Origin: JADJPL01 sp049315745
GTDB lineage: Bacteria; Bacteroidota; Bacteroidia; Chitinophagales; Saprospiraceae
NCBI GenBank assembly: GCA_049315745.1
Contig: JBMOJO010000037.1
Span: forward strand, 1 to 23,183
Length of the DNA stretch: 23,183 bases
Direction: 5' to 3'
Shown: positions 8,958 to 16,929 of the stretch, piece after piece
How the letters are laid out: every line of letters starts with the position of its first letter
How positions within the stretch are numbered: the first letter of the stretch is position 1
Position numbers and translations under genes: made by a program
The notes under the pieces: model-generated
Databases searched by the model: none
The model's input: only the letters and a program-made list of their open reading frames with translations
Told to the model about the DNA's origin: nothing

Positions 8958-10589
8958 TTGCAAACGACATTTAATGATTTGGGCCTCAAGCCCGCCCTGC
9001 TCAAAGCAATAGCAGAACTTGGCTTCGTAACGCCCACGCCGATTCAGGAAAAAGCCATTCCCTACCTTCTGGAACACAGCAACGATCTGGTCGCTTTCGC
9101 ACAGACCGGCACTGGGAAAACCGCAGCCTTTGGCCTTCCCGTGCTGCAACATGTAGATCCGGCAACTGCCCATATCCAGATGCTCGCCCTTTGCCCAACC
9201 CGGGAACTTTGCCTCCAGATTGCCAATGAAATGGGGCTTTATGCCAAATTCCTTCCCAATATCCAGATTATCAGCGTGTATGGAGGGGTAGAAATCCAGA
9301 AACAAATCCTGGCCCTGCGCCAGGGCCCTCAAATCGTAATCGGTACCCCCGGCAGGGTCCTGGACCTCATCAACCGCAAAAAACTCGCGGTGAACGCAAT
9401 CCGGTGGCTCGTACTCGACGAGGCGGACGAGATGCTGTCCATGGGCTTCAAAGACGAGCTGGACGCCATCCTCGATACGACCCCAAAAGAGAAACAAACC
9501 CTCTTGTTCTCGGCCACCATGCCCGATGAAATGGTCGCCATTTCCCGAAAGTATATGCGGGACCCCGTGGAAATCAGCGCAGGAAGGAAAAATATCGCGG
9601 CGGAAAACGTACAGCACCATTCCTACATGGTCCAGGCAAAGGACAAGTACCTGGCGCTCAAACGCATAGCAGATTATTACCCGGATATCTACGGCATCGT
9701 CTTTTGCAGGACACGCCAGGAAACCAAGGAAATCGCTGAAAAAATGATGCAGGATGGCTATAATGCCGATGCCCTGCACGGCGATTTGTCCCAGGCCCAG
9801 CGCGATTATGTCATGCAGCGTTTCCGGCTAAAACAGCTTCAGATCCTCGTGGCTACTGATGTCGCGGCCCGCGGGCTCGATGTGAATAACCTCAGCCATG
9901 TCATCCATTTTAACCTGCCGGACGACCCCGAGGTGTATATCCACCGCAGCGGACGTACCGGAAGGGCAGGGAAAACAGGGATTTCCGTGGTCATCGCCAA
10001 CCTGCGGGAAAAAAACAGGATCGTAACCATAGAGCGTAAGATCGGCAAAAAGCTGGAAATCAAACCGGTGCCTACCGGCAGAGATGTGTGCGAGAAACAA
10101 CTCTTCCACATGATCGGAAGGATAGAGAATATCGAAGTGAAGGATAATCAAATCCAGGGCTTTCTCCCTTCGATCTATCAGCGCCTTTCATGGATGACAA
10201 AAGAGGACCTGATCCAGCGCTTCGTCTCTATAGAGTTTAACCATTTCCTCACCTACTATAAGGATGCCCCCGACCTGAACGTGGAGCATGCCCGGCCTAA
10301 GACCAAGGCAGAAAAGAAGGCACAATGGGAAGAGAAAAAGCCGTCGGGACAATACGCCCGGCTGTTCATCAACCTGGGCAAACAGCAAAATGTTACCCCT
10401 AAGCAACTGATCGAACTGATTAACCGCAACACCCGCGGCAAATCCGTCCGGATCGGCCGCATCGAACTGTTCCGCAATTACTCCCTGGTCGAAATAGACC
10501 CCGATTTCAAAGCCCCGGTCATCAAGGCACTCAACGGCCTCGAAATGAAGGAAGGGCCGCTGGAAGTCAGGGAAGATCGCAATAAATAA
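8958..10589 (+). CDS. DEAD-box ATP-dependent RNA helicase with DbpA-type RNA-binding domain
   Basis: RNA-remodelling ATPase of the DeaD/CsdA-DbpA group, expected in ribosome assembly and cold adaptation. Counting from the TTG at 8958: Q motif GFVTPTPIQ (22-30), motif I AQTGTGKT (48-55), DEAD (154-157), SAT (185-187) and motif VI HRSGRTGR (329-336). A linker rich in Lys/Glu follows. The C-terminal domain, starting around ARLFINLGKQQNVTP, matches the RRM-like DbpA RNA-binding fold. The start is uncertain. An in-frame TTG at 8895 would add 21 residues. The TTG at 8958 gives the usual short N-terminus and fits the promoter at 8925-8932. Total 543 residues. Substrate RNA cannot be read from the sequence. 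Confidence 0.9.
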   Translation: MQTTFNDLGLKPALLKAIAELGFVTPTPIQEKAIPYLLEHSNDLVAFAQTGTGKTAAFGLPVLQHVDPATAHIQMLALCPTRELCLQIANEMGLYAKFLPNIQIISVYGGVEIQKQILALRQGPQIVIGTPGRVLDLINRKKLAVNAIRWLVLDEADEMLSMGFKDELDAILDTTPKEKQTLLFSATMPDEMVAISRKYMRDPVEISAGRKNIAAENVQHHSYMVQAKDKYLALKRIADYYPDIYGIVFCRTRQETKEIAEKMMQDGYNADALHGDLSQAQRDYVMQRFRLKQLQILVATDVAARGLDVNNLSHVIHFNLPDDPEVYIHRSGRTGRAGKTGISVVIANLREKNRIVTIERKIGKKLEIKPVPTGRDVCEKQLFHMIGRIENIEVKDNQIQGFLPSIYQRLSWMTKEDLIQRFVSIEFNHFLTYYKDAPDLNVEHARPKTKAEKKAQWEEKKPSGQYARLFINLGKQQNVTPKQLIELINRNTRGKSVRIGRIELFRNYSLVEIDPDFKAPVIKALNGLEMKEGPLEVREDRNK

Positions 10590-10799
10590 TGCTGTTGCCC
10601 GTGCCGATCTGGTGACGGTAATGGCCGGCCGGCGATCTGCTTCCCGTCGCAGCGGGTCCGTAACCATATCTTGTGGCCGCCTGCTTGGTATCCACAGCTT
10701 CGCCGCGGAGGATATTTTGGTGTGCGTTATGCCGGCATGCGGGCGCACGCGCATCAAAATTACTTCCCAAGACAATGACGTGCTAAATTAGGTGCGATT
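10590..10799 (+). other. GC-rich intergenic leader without a gene
   Basis: This 210-base gap between the helicase and the oxidoreductase has no convincing codon structure. It holds a perfect ATGCCGGCAT palindrome (10728-10737) flanked by GTGCG and CGCAC arms, and a GGCCGGCCGG run near 10625. No tRNA or poly-T terminator is visible. An antisense frame through it has no recognisable product. Confidence 0.3.
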
Positions 10800-11819
10800 A
10801 TGGAAGTGTTGCAAAAGCCCGGGAAGAAAATAGCCGAGGGGGAAGTCCGCTGGGGGATAATTGGTGCCGGCAATGTCTGTGAGGTCAAATCTGCTCCTGC
10901 CATGCAAAAGGTCGCCGGTAGCAGGCTGGTTGCCATCATGCGTCGGGACGGCGAAAAAGCCAGAGATTATGCCTTGCGGCACAACGTAGGGCGATGGTAC
11001 ACGGATGCGGCAGCGCTCATTGCAGATCCGGAGGTGAATACCATATATATCGCAACCCCGCCCAATGTGCATCTCCATTACACCCGCATGGCCGCTGCCG
11101 CCGGAAAGCCCGTGTATGTGGAAAAGCCCATGGCGCGCACCTACGCGGAATGCAGGGAGATGATTGCCGTATGTAAGGCTGCCAACGTGCCGCTCTATGT
11201 CGCCTATTACCGGCGTGCCCTCCCGCATTTTATCAAAATCCGTGCGTTGCTCGCCGAAGGGGCGATTGGCGCGGTGCGCACCGTACATATCTCCATGCGG
11301 CAGGTCGTACTGCCGGATATCGTCGCAAAAATCGAAAACAACTGGCGCGTACAGCCCGAAATTGCCGGAGGTGGGTATTTCTACGACCTGGCTTCCCACC
11401 AGCTCGATTTACTGGATTATTTCTTCGGGCCTATCACCCATGCCGCCGGCTTTGCTGCCAATCAGGCAGGCGCTTATCCCGCCGAAGATATCGTTGCCGG
11501 TAGCTTCGTCTTCCAAAATGGCGTCTTAGGGACGGGAAACTGGTGCTTCACAGCAGCCCAGGATGCTGAAGAAGACAGCGTTTCGATCATCGGTAGCCTT
11601 GGCTCGATCGCTTTCAGGACTTTCGGTGAGCCGCGCTTCTCGCTCCACCGGCAGGGCGCGAAAGATACCGTTTTCTCTTTTCCCCCTCAACCACATATCC
11701 AGGCCCCCATGATCGCCAAAGTAACCGGCGACCTCCTCGGTACGGATCTCTGCCCCTCTGACGGTATCTCGGCCGCACGCACCAACCGGGTCATGGAACT
11801 GCTCGCAAAAAAAGCTTGA
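10800..11819 (+). CDS. Gfo/Idh/MocA family NAD(P)-dependent oxidoreductase
   Basis: Probable sugar or inositol-type dehydrogenase. The N-terminal Rossmann fold carries WGIIGAGNV (18-26). The family's catalytic and cofactor motif EKP is at residues 108-110 in VYVEKPMA. The C-terminal alpha/beta substrate domain begins near residue 130. At 339 residues it is complete. The ATG at 10800 starts about 17 residues before the Rossmann strand, slightly longer than usual, and no strong Shine-Dalgarno is present. It stands alone between the helicase and the cox locus, so context gives no substrate. Family secure, substrate unknown. Confidence 0.88.
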   Translation: MEVLQKPGKKIAEGEVRWGIIGAGNVCEVKSAPAMQKVAGSRLVAIMRRDGEKARDYALRHNVGRWYTDAAALIADPEVNTIYIATPPNVHLHYTRMAAAAGKPVYVEKPMARTYAECREMIAVCKAANVPLYVAYYRRALPHFIKIRALLAEGAIGAVRTVHISMRQVVLPDIVAKIENNWRVQPEIAGGGYFYDLASHQLDLLDYFFGPITHAAGFAANQAGAYPAEDIVAGSFVFQNGVLGTGNWCFTAAQDAEEDSVSIIGSLGSIAFRTFGEPRFSLHRQGAKDTVFSFPPQPHIQAPMIAKVTGDLLGTDLCPSDGISAARTNRVMELLAKKA

Positions 11820-12032
11820 ACGTCCGGTACCGACGAAGGCCGGGTAAAAGGCCGGGTTGCGCAGCACCTTAAAGAGGCCTATGCCACTTACCTGTAACGG
11901 CTGTAGCCGGTATAACAGAAAATTTCCTTTTATTTCTTAAACCATTACCAAGTACCGAAGTTTATATTTAGTATTACAAATTAATTCCCCATTTTCAAAA
12001 GTAGGCAAAATATTAACCACGTATTTTTCTTG

Positions 12033-12047
12033 TTGAAAAAATTTCAA
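12033..12047. promoter_or_regulatory. Inverted repeat upstream of the cox operon
   Basis: TTGAAA-AAA-TTTCAA is a perfect 6-bp inverted repeat with a 3-base spacer, 11 bases before the first gene of the cox operon. A partial -7 box TATATTTA lies at 11963-11970. The whole 239-base gap after the oxidoreductase is AT-rich, unlike the surrounding genes, and fits a promoter region. It could be a regulator site, but the A/T-rich composition makes chance palindromes common. Confidence 0.3.
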
Positions 12048-12058
12048 TCGGAAATCAC

Positions 12059-12493
12059 ATGCATAATTGCACTTCATGTAAGAAAAAGCGGTGGCAGCGC
12101 CTCACCTGGCTACCCGCGCTGGCTGTCGCTATTCTGCCGAAGTGCCCCTTCTGTATTATGGCATACGCGGGGGCTATACCACTCTGCGGAGGAAATACCG
12201 TCTATCCCAATGCCGGTAATTTTTCCCTTTACCTCACCGGCGGCTTTGCACTTGTGGTACTGCTCGGCATCCTGTTGAACAACAAAGGTACCCGCACTTT
12301 TACAGCAGGACTGATTGCTGCAGTGGGTATATGCTGTATCGTCACAGGTCAGCTAATATGGATATCTATGCCGCTATACTACCTGGGAACAGGGATCTTG
12401 TTCTTTGGCATCTGGTACAATGGCAGCTATGCCTATTTCAAGCGGACCTATTTTCCCTCTTTAACAAGCTTTAAATTGCGAACAAAAATGTAA
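12059..12493 (+). CDS. Small four-helix membrane protein with CxxC motifs
   Basis: A 144-residue protein that I cannot assign to a named family with confidence. It has a short cytoplasmic or exposed N-terminus with C4-x-x-C7, then four predicted transmembrane helices (about 18-40, 57-75, 81-99 and 102-119). A CPFC motif (29-32) and C43 lie within or next to the first helix, and a basic tail closes the protein. The cysteine pairs inside a small membrane protein recall MerC-type metal transporters or thiol-redox proteins. It is separated from coxM by only 7 bases and is probably the first gene of the cox operon. A role in copper or redox supply to CO dehydrogenase is an inference from position alone. 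Confidence 0.7.
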   Translation: MHNCTSCKKKRWQRLTWLPALAVAILPKCPFCIMAYAGAIPLCGGNTVYPNAGNFSLYLTGGFALVVLLGILLNNKGTRTFTAGLIAAVGICCIVTGQLIWISMPLYYLGTGILFFGIWYNGSYAYFKRTYFPSLTSFKLRTKM

Positions 12494-12500
12494 TTCACCG

Positions 12501-13373
12501 ATGATTGCAGAACCATTCCATTACGATGCTCCTTCGACCCTCGACGAGGCCTTCGCCTTACTGGAGGAATACGGAGATGAAGCAAAAATCTTGGCGGGCG
12601 GGCACAGCCTGGTCCCCATGATGAAACTCAGGTTCTCTTCGCCTACCCACCTTGTGGATATCAATGGTATCCCTGGCTTGGCGTACATTAAAGAAGAGGA
12701 CGGCTACCTGAAAATCGGGGCGATGACCCGGGAAGCAGAACTGGAGGACTCCGGTCTGATCGCCCGGAAGTACCACATTTTCAAAGATGCTACCCACCTG
12801 ATTGCCGACCCTCAGGTCCGGAATTTCGGGACGATCGGCGGCAACATCGCCCATGGGGACGCAGCGAATGACCATCCCGCGGTGATGCTCGCCCTTGGTG
12901 CAGAAGTGGAAATCAGCAGCAAAGAAGGAAAACGTACCGTTCCCATTGACGATTTCTTCTATGGTTTTTACACGACCGCCGTCCAGCACGGCGAGATATT
13001 GACCGAAATCCGCATTCCGGCGGCCTCGGGCAAGTATGGTTCGGCGTATTACAAAGTAGAACGCAAGGCGGGAGATTATGCTGCAGCAGGCGTTGCCGCT
13101 ATGGTTCAGTTGGACAGCAGCGGAAAATGCGTAAAAGCGGGTATCGGGCTGACCAACGTCAACCCCCTGCCTCTGCGCGCATCCCGCTCCGAAGCAGTAC
13201 TGGTCGGTAATGTCCCCTCTGACGAACTGATCGCACTGGCCGCACAGTACGCCTCCGAAGATTGTAACCCCTCTGAAGACCTCCGCGGCGACGAAGAGTA
13301 CAAAAGGCACCTGGTGATGGTCGTCACCAAACGCATGTTGAAACTGGCAATTGAAAGAGCTCAAAACGCATAA
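12501..13373 (+). CDS. coxM: CO dehydrogenase medium subunit CoxM (FAD-binding)
   Basis: FAD-carrying subunit of aerobic CO dehydrogenase, passing electrons from the Fe-S subunit to the acceptor. The two glycine-rich FAD motifs sit at A32-G-G-H-S36 and T111-I-G-G114, the same numbering known for the Oligotropha carboxidovorans enzyme. The N-terminal FAD-binding domain (about 1-175) and the CO-dehydrogenase flavoprotein C-terminal domain (about 180-285) are both present in 290 residues. It lies 7 bases after the membrane protein and 3 bases before coxS. Gene order medium-small-large is characteristic of form I clusters. Intact. Confidence 0.95.
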   Translation: MIAEPFHYDAPSTLDEAFALLEEYGDEAKILAGGHSLVPMMKLRFSSPTHLVDINGIPGLAYIKEEDGYLKIGAMTREAELEDSGLIARKYHIFKDATHLIADPQVRNFGTIGGNIAHGDAANDHPAVMLALGAEVEISSKEGKRTVPIDDFFYGFYTTAVQHGEILTEIRIPAASGKYGSAYYKVERKAGDYAAAGVAAMVQLDSSGKCVKAGIGLTNVNPLPLRASRSEAVLVGNVPSDELIALAAQYASEDCNPSEDLRGDEEYKRHLVMVVTKRMLKLAIERAQNA

Positions 13374-13376
13374 CCT

Positions 13377-13880
13377 ATGAAAAAATCCATCACCCTAAGC
13401 GTAAACGGTGCGGCCCATACGATTGACGTCGAGCCGAGGATGTTACTGGTACACGCCATCCGGGAAATCCTGAATATGACCGGGACACATATCGGCTGCG
13501 ATACTTCGAGTTGCGGGGCGTGTACGATCCTGATAGACGGCAAATCGGCAAAGTCCTGCACCATCCTGGCCGTACAGGCAAACGGAAAGTCTATCACCAC
13601 TGTAGAAGGTCTGGCCACTGCAGAAGGACTGCACCCCATCCAGGAAGGTTTCCACCTCAGCCATGCCCTGCATTGTGGGTTCTGTACCCCCGGTATGATG
13701 ATGCGCGCCGTAGAACTTCTGGAAAAAAACCCCAACCCCAGCGAAGAAGAAATCCGATGGGGTATTTCCGGCAACTTATGCCGCTGTACCGGGTACAACA
13801 ATATCGTTAAAGCGATCCAATATGCTTCCGCCAAGATGGAGGGCCGTGAACTGCCTTCCACCGAGCCTGAATTTGTATAA
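13377..13880 (+). CDS. coxS: CO dehydrogenase small subunit CoxS (two 2Fe-2S clusters)
   Basis: Iron-sulfur subunit that relays electrons from the molybdenum site to FAD. The plant-ferredoxin-type N-terminal cluster uses C41, C46, C49 and C61. The C-terminal four-helix cluster uses C100, C103, C135 and C137 (CGFCTPG and CRCTG). At 167 residues it is full length. The residue before C100 is His99, where the family normally has Gln (QCGFC), next to the pterin pathway. It starts 3 bases after coxM and ends 38 bases before coxL. Identity secure. Confidence 0.95.
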   Translation: MKKSITLSVNGAAHTIDVEPRMLLVHAIREILNMTGTHIGCDTSSCGACTILIDGKSAKSCTILAVQANGKSITTVEGLATAEGLHPIQEGFHLSHALHCGFCTPGMMMRAVELLEKNPNPSEEEIRWGISGNLCRCTGYNNIVKAIQYASAKMEGRELPSTEPEFV

Positions 13881-13918
13881 TTTTCACTATTTCGTTTAAC
13901 CGAAGAAATCCATTTTTC

Positions 13919-16285
13919 ATGATAGAATGCAAAACGTCCAAGGAAATCGGTGGAATGGGGCATTCCAAGAAAAGGAAGGAAGATGCCCGTTTCATCCAGG
14001 GGAAAGGCAATTACGTGGATGATGTCAAACTTCCCGGAATGGTCTATATGGACATTGTCCGCAGCCCTTATGCCTATGCCAAAATCAAAAAAATAGACGC
14101 CTCCAAAGCGCTGGCCATCCCCGGCGTACTGGCAGTGGTTACCGGAAAAGACCTGGAGCAGTACAACTTGCACTGGATGCCGACTCTGATGTCGGATACC
14201 CAGATGGTGCTGCCCACGGATACGGTAATGTACCAGGCCCAGGAAGTCGCCGCGGTAATCGCCACCGAAAAATATATCGCACGCGACGGCCGCGATGCCG
14301 TGATCGTCGAATACGAACCCATGACCCCCGTCATGGACCCCTTCAAGTCCCTCGATCCAAATGCGCCGGTGCTCCGCCAGGATAAACCGGGCAAAACAGA
14401 CAACCATATTTGGAACTGGCAAGTAGGGGACAAGGATAAAACGGAAGCGGTATTCAACCAGGCAGATGTGGTGGTCAAGCAGCAGATGCATATCCCGCGC
14501 ATCCATGTGGCTTCGATCGAAACCTGTGGCTGTGTTGCCCATTACAATAAAGTGGAGAACCACCTCACCATGTACATGACCACCCAGGCGCCGCATGCCA
14601 TCCGCACGGTAATCGCCCTGGTGGCCGGCCATGTAGGGCTCACAGAAGAGAAAGTACGGGTAATCTCCCCGGATATCGGCGGAGGATTCGGCGGTAAAGT
14701 GCCGGTTTATCCAGGTTATGTTATCGCAATCGCCGTTTCGTTCCTGACCGGCCTTCCGGTGAAATGGATCGAAGACCGCAGCGAGAACCTCCAGGCCGAC
14801 TCCTTCGCACGCGATTACCACATCACGGCAGAAATGGCCGGCACCAAAGATGGAAAAATCCTCGCTACGCGCTTCAAAGTATTGGCCGACCATGGCTATA
14901 CGGATGCTTCCGCCAACCCTTCAAAATTCCCGACCGGACTTTTCTCCATCGGCACAGGGTCCTATAATTACGATACCGCCTATATGGAGGCCGATGCCGT
15001 CTATACCAACAAACCGCCCGGAGGGGTCGCTTACCGCTGCTCCTTCCGCGTAACGGAGGCGGTACACGCCATCGAGCGCATCACCGATATCTTCGCACGG
15101 GAAATTGGTAAAGACCCCGCAGATCTGCGGATGGAAAACTTTATCAAGAAAGAAGAATTCCCCTGGGCGTCGCCTACGGGATGGTCTTATGACAGCGGCG
15201 ATTATCATGCCGGCCTGCAGAAGGCAATGGATGCTATCGGATACCACGAGCTGCGCAAAGAACAGGAGGAACTGCGCAAGCAGGGCAAATGGATGGGCAT
15301 CGGGATCTCTACCTTCACCGAAGTAGTAGGGGCTGGGCCCTCCAAGGATTTCGATATCCTGGGCATCAAAATGTTCGATAGCGCGGAGATCAGGGTACAC
15401 CCGACCGGAAAGGCGATCGCCCGCTTCGGGACGAAATCCCAGGGACAAGGCCACGAAACAACCTACGCGCAAATCGTGGCAGAAGAACTGGGTATCCCGA
15501 TGGAACATGTTCAAATCGAAGAAGGCGATACGGATACTGCACCCTACGGCCTGGGCACTTATGCAAGCCGAAGCACGCCTACCGCCGGTGCCGCTGCCGC
15601 TATGGCCGCCCGCAAACTGCGGGACAAAGCAAAGAAAATCGCCGCCTACCTGCTCGAAGTCAGCGAAGAAGACCTCGAGTGGGAACCCGGTAAATTCTTC
15701 GTGAAAGGTGCGCCGGAAAAGGCCAAAACAATCCAGGAAATCGTCTTCGCGTCCTACACCAACCATCCTCCCGGAATGGAAGCCGGGTTCGAAGCTACCC
15801 ACTACTACGATCCGCCCAACCTGACCTTCCCCTCAGGAGCGTATATCTGTGTAGTGGATATTGATCCGGAAACCTGCCATATTAAAATCCGCAGGTTTGT
15901 CGCGATTGATGATTGCGGGAACATTATCAACCCGATGATTGTTCAGGGACAGGTACATGGAGGCCTTACCCAGGGCCTCGCACCGGCGATGTACGAAGAA
16001 CTTGTTTATGACGATGCCGGCAACATCCTCAACGGTACGTTCATGGACTATCTCGTGCCCACCGCCGTCGAATCGCCAAGCTGGGAGACAGGCCATACCA
16101 TCACGCCTTCCCCCCACCACCCGATCGGCGCGAAAGGGGTAGGGGAATCCCCAACCGTAGGGGCGCCTCCGGCAATCGTAAACGCCATCGTAGATGCCGT
16201 GTCCCATCTCGGGATCAAGCACCTGGAGATACCCGTTACGCCGTATAAACTCTTCAAGGAGTTAAAAGCGGTCGGGCACTTTTAA
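13919..16285 (+). CDS. coxL: CO dehydrogenase large subunit CoxL, form I (Mo-Cu active site)
   Basis: Catalytic subunit oxidising CO to CO2 at a Cu-S-Mo centre with molybdopterin cytosine dinucleotide. The decisive motif is A371-Y-R-C-S-F-R377, the form I signature, with C374 as copper ligand. Form II homologues carry AYRGAGR and lack the cysteine. Cofactor contacts include GGGFGGK (254-260) and Q508-G-Q-G-H512. The catalytic glutamate is E743 in KGVGES. At 788 residues it is close to the roughly 809 of the Oligotropha protein. The ATG at 13919 begins a short leader before the GHSKKRKEDARF motif typical of the N-terminus. No export signal, so a cytoplasmic enzyme. A large antisense open frame opposite its 5' end is a coding shadow. 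Confidence 0.96.
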   Translation: MIECKTSKEIGGMGHSKKRKEDARFIQGKGNYVDDVKLPGMVYMDIVRSPYAYAKIKKIDASKALAIPGVLAVVTGKDLEQYNLHWMPTLMSDTQMVLPTDTVMYQAQEVAAVIATEKYIARDGRDAVIVEYEPMTPVMDPFKSLDPNAPVLRQDKPGKTDNHIWNWQVGDKDKTEAVFNQADVVVKQQMHIPRIHVASIETCGCVAHYNKVENHLTMYMTTQAPHAIRTVIALVAGHVGLTEEKVRVISPDIGGGFGGKVPVYPGYVIAIAVSFLTGLPVKWIEDRSENLQADSFARDYHITAEMAGTKDGKILATRFKVLADHGYTDASANPSKFPTGLFSIGTGSYNYDTAYMEADAVYTNKPPGGVAYRCSFRVTEAVHAIERITDIFAREIGKDPADLRMENFIKKEEFPWASPTGWSYDSGDYHAGLQKAMDAIGYHELRKEQEELRKQGKWMGIGISTFTEVVGAGPSKDFDILGIKMFDSAEIRVHPTGKAIARFGTKSQGQGHETTYAQIVAEELGIPMEHVQIEEGDTDTAPYGLGTYASRSTPTAGAAAAMAARKLRDKAKKIAAYLLEVSEEDLEWEPGKFFVKGAPEKAKTIQEIVFASYTNHPPGMEAGFEATHYYDPPNLTFPSGAYICVVDIDPETCHIKIRRFVAIDDCGNIINPMIVQGQVHGGLTQGLAPAMYEELVYDDAGNILNGTFMDYLVPTAVESPSWETGHTITPSPHHPIGAKGVGESPTVGAPPAIVNAIVDAVSHLGIKHLEIPVTPYKLFKELKAVGHF

Positions 16286-16311
16286 CAGAAATTGACATTA
16301 CATAACCGGGG

Positions 16312-16362
16312 CTGCCCCATAAGTCTTTGCCGCTTTTCAAAGCCGTAAAACTTATGGGGCAG
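16312..16362 (+). repeat. Perfect 13-bp inverted repeat between coxL and coxG
   Basis: CTGCCCCATAAGT (16312-16324) pairs perfectly with ACTTATGGGGCAG (16350-16362). Inside the 25-base loop, CTTTG (16325-16329) pairs with CAAAG (16338-16342). No poly-T follows, so a classical intrinsic terminator is unlikely. It sits in the largest gap inside the operon (113 bases) and could act as an attenuator, an RNA-processing or stability stem separating the structural genes from the maturation genes, or be a mobile repeat. Confidence 0.7.
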
Positions 16363-16398
16363 TTTCCCCACGCTCACCTTTAAAACGAAATATTCGAA

Positions 16399-16923
16399 AT
16401 GAATACGACTATTGAAAAAGAATTCGACATCGAACAACCGATTGAGATCGTGTGGAAGGCCCTCGCGGATCCGGCGTACATCGTCACCTGCGTGCCCGGT
16501 GCTTCCCTGACGGAAAAGGTGGACGACCGCAATTTCAAGGGCGAAGTGGTGGCCAAATTCGGCCCGATCAAAGCGGCTTACAGCGGCGATATCGAAATCC
16601 AGGAACTCGATGAGGCCAATAGAAAGATGGTACTCAAGGGAAAAGGACTCGACAGCAAGGGTAAGGGCAGTGCCGATATGATTATGCACGGGCTTTTAAG
16701 CGAAAGGGATGGCAAGACCCATGTGAAATTTTCCATGAACATCGCTATCGTCGGGATGCTCGCCCAGTTTGGCTCCCGCCTGATCAACGATGTCTCCGAG
16801 CAATTGCTCAACCAGTTCGTAGATAATTTCAAAGCCAAACTCGCCGGCGAAACAGTCGAAAATGACCTCTCTGCTGGGTCTATGCTGGGCGCAATGGCAA
16901 AGAGCTTATTCGGCAAAAAGTAA
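16399..16923 (+). CDS. coxG: CoxG, SRPBCC-fold CO dehydrogenase membrane-link protein
   Basis: SRPBCC/START-like protein of 174 residues belonging to the CO dehydrogenase subunit G family. CoxG is known to recruit the enzyme to the membrane and more recently has been implicated in handling quinone as electron acceptor. Family features seen: IEIVWKALAD, CVPGA, the GKGSAD strand and the long C-terminal helix FGSRLINDVSEQLLNQF. A short amphipathic tail ends FGKK and may touch the membrane. It follows coxL after 113 bases including a stem-loop, and coxD starts 6 bases later. Confidence 0.9.
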   Translation: MNTTIEKEFDIEQPIEIVWKALADPAYIVTCVPGASLTEKVDDRNFKGEVVAKFGPIKAAYSGDIEIQELDEANRKMVLKGKGLDSKGKGSADMIMHGLLSERDGKTHVKFSMNIAIVGMLAQFGSRLINDVSEQLLNQFVDNFKAKLAGETVENDLSAGSMLGAMAKSLFGKK

Positions 16924-16929
16924 CCGCCC

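Noticed and set aside
10188..10775. Minus-strand frame spanning the helicase 3' end and the following gap
   Set aside because: Most of it is antisense to the RNA-binding domain. The remainder in the gap has no family features.
10590..10799. tRNA or small RNA gene in the GC-rich gap
   Set aside because: Hairpins are present, but there is no T-loop GTTCGA signature, no cloverleaf and no terminator.
13361..14893. 510-residue minus-strand open frame opposite coxS and coxL
   Set aside because: It lies fully antisense to well-identified genes. Its composition is a mirror of their codon use and shows no family motif.
13919..16285. Form II CoxL-like hydroxylase of unknown substrate
   Set aside because: The active-site loop is AYRCSFR with the copper-ligand cysteine, not AYRGAGR, and the gene order is M-S-L.
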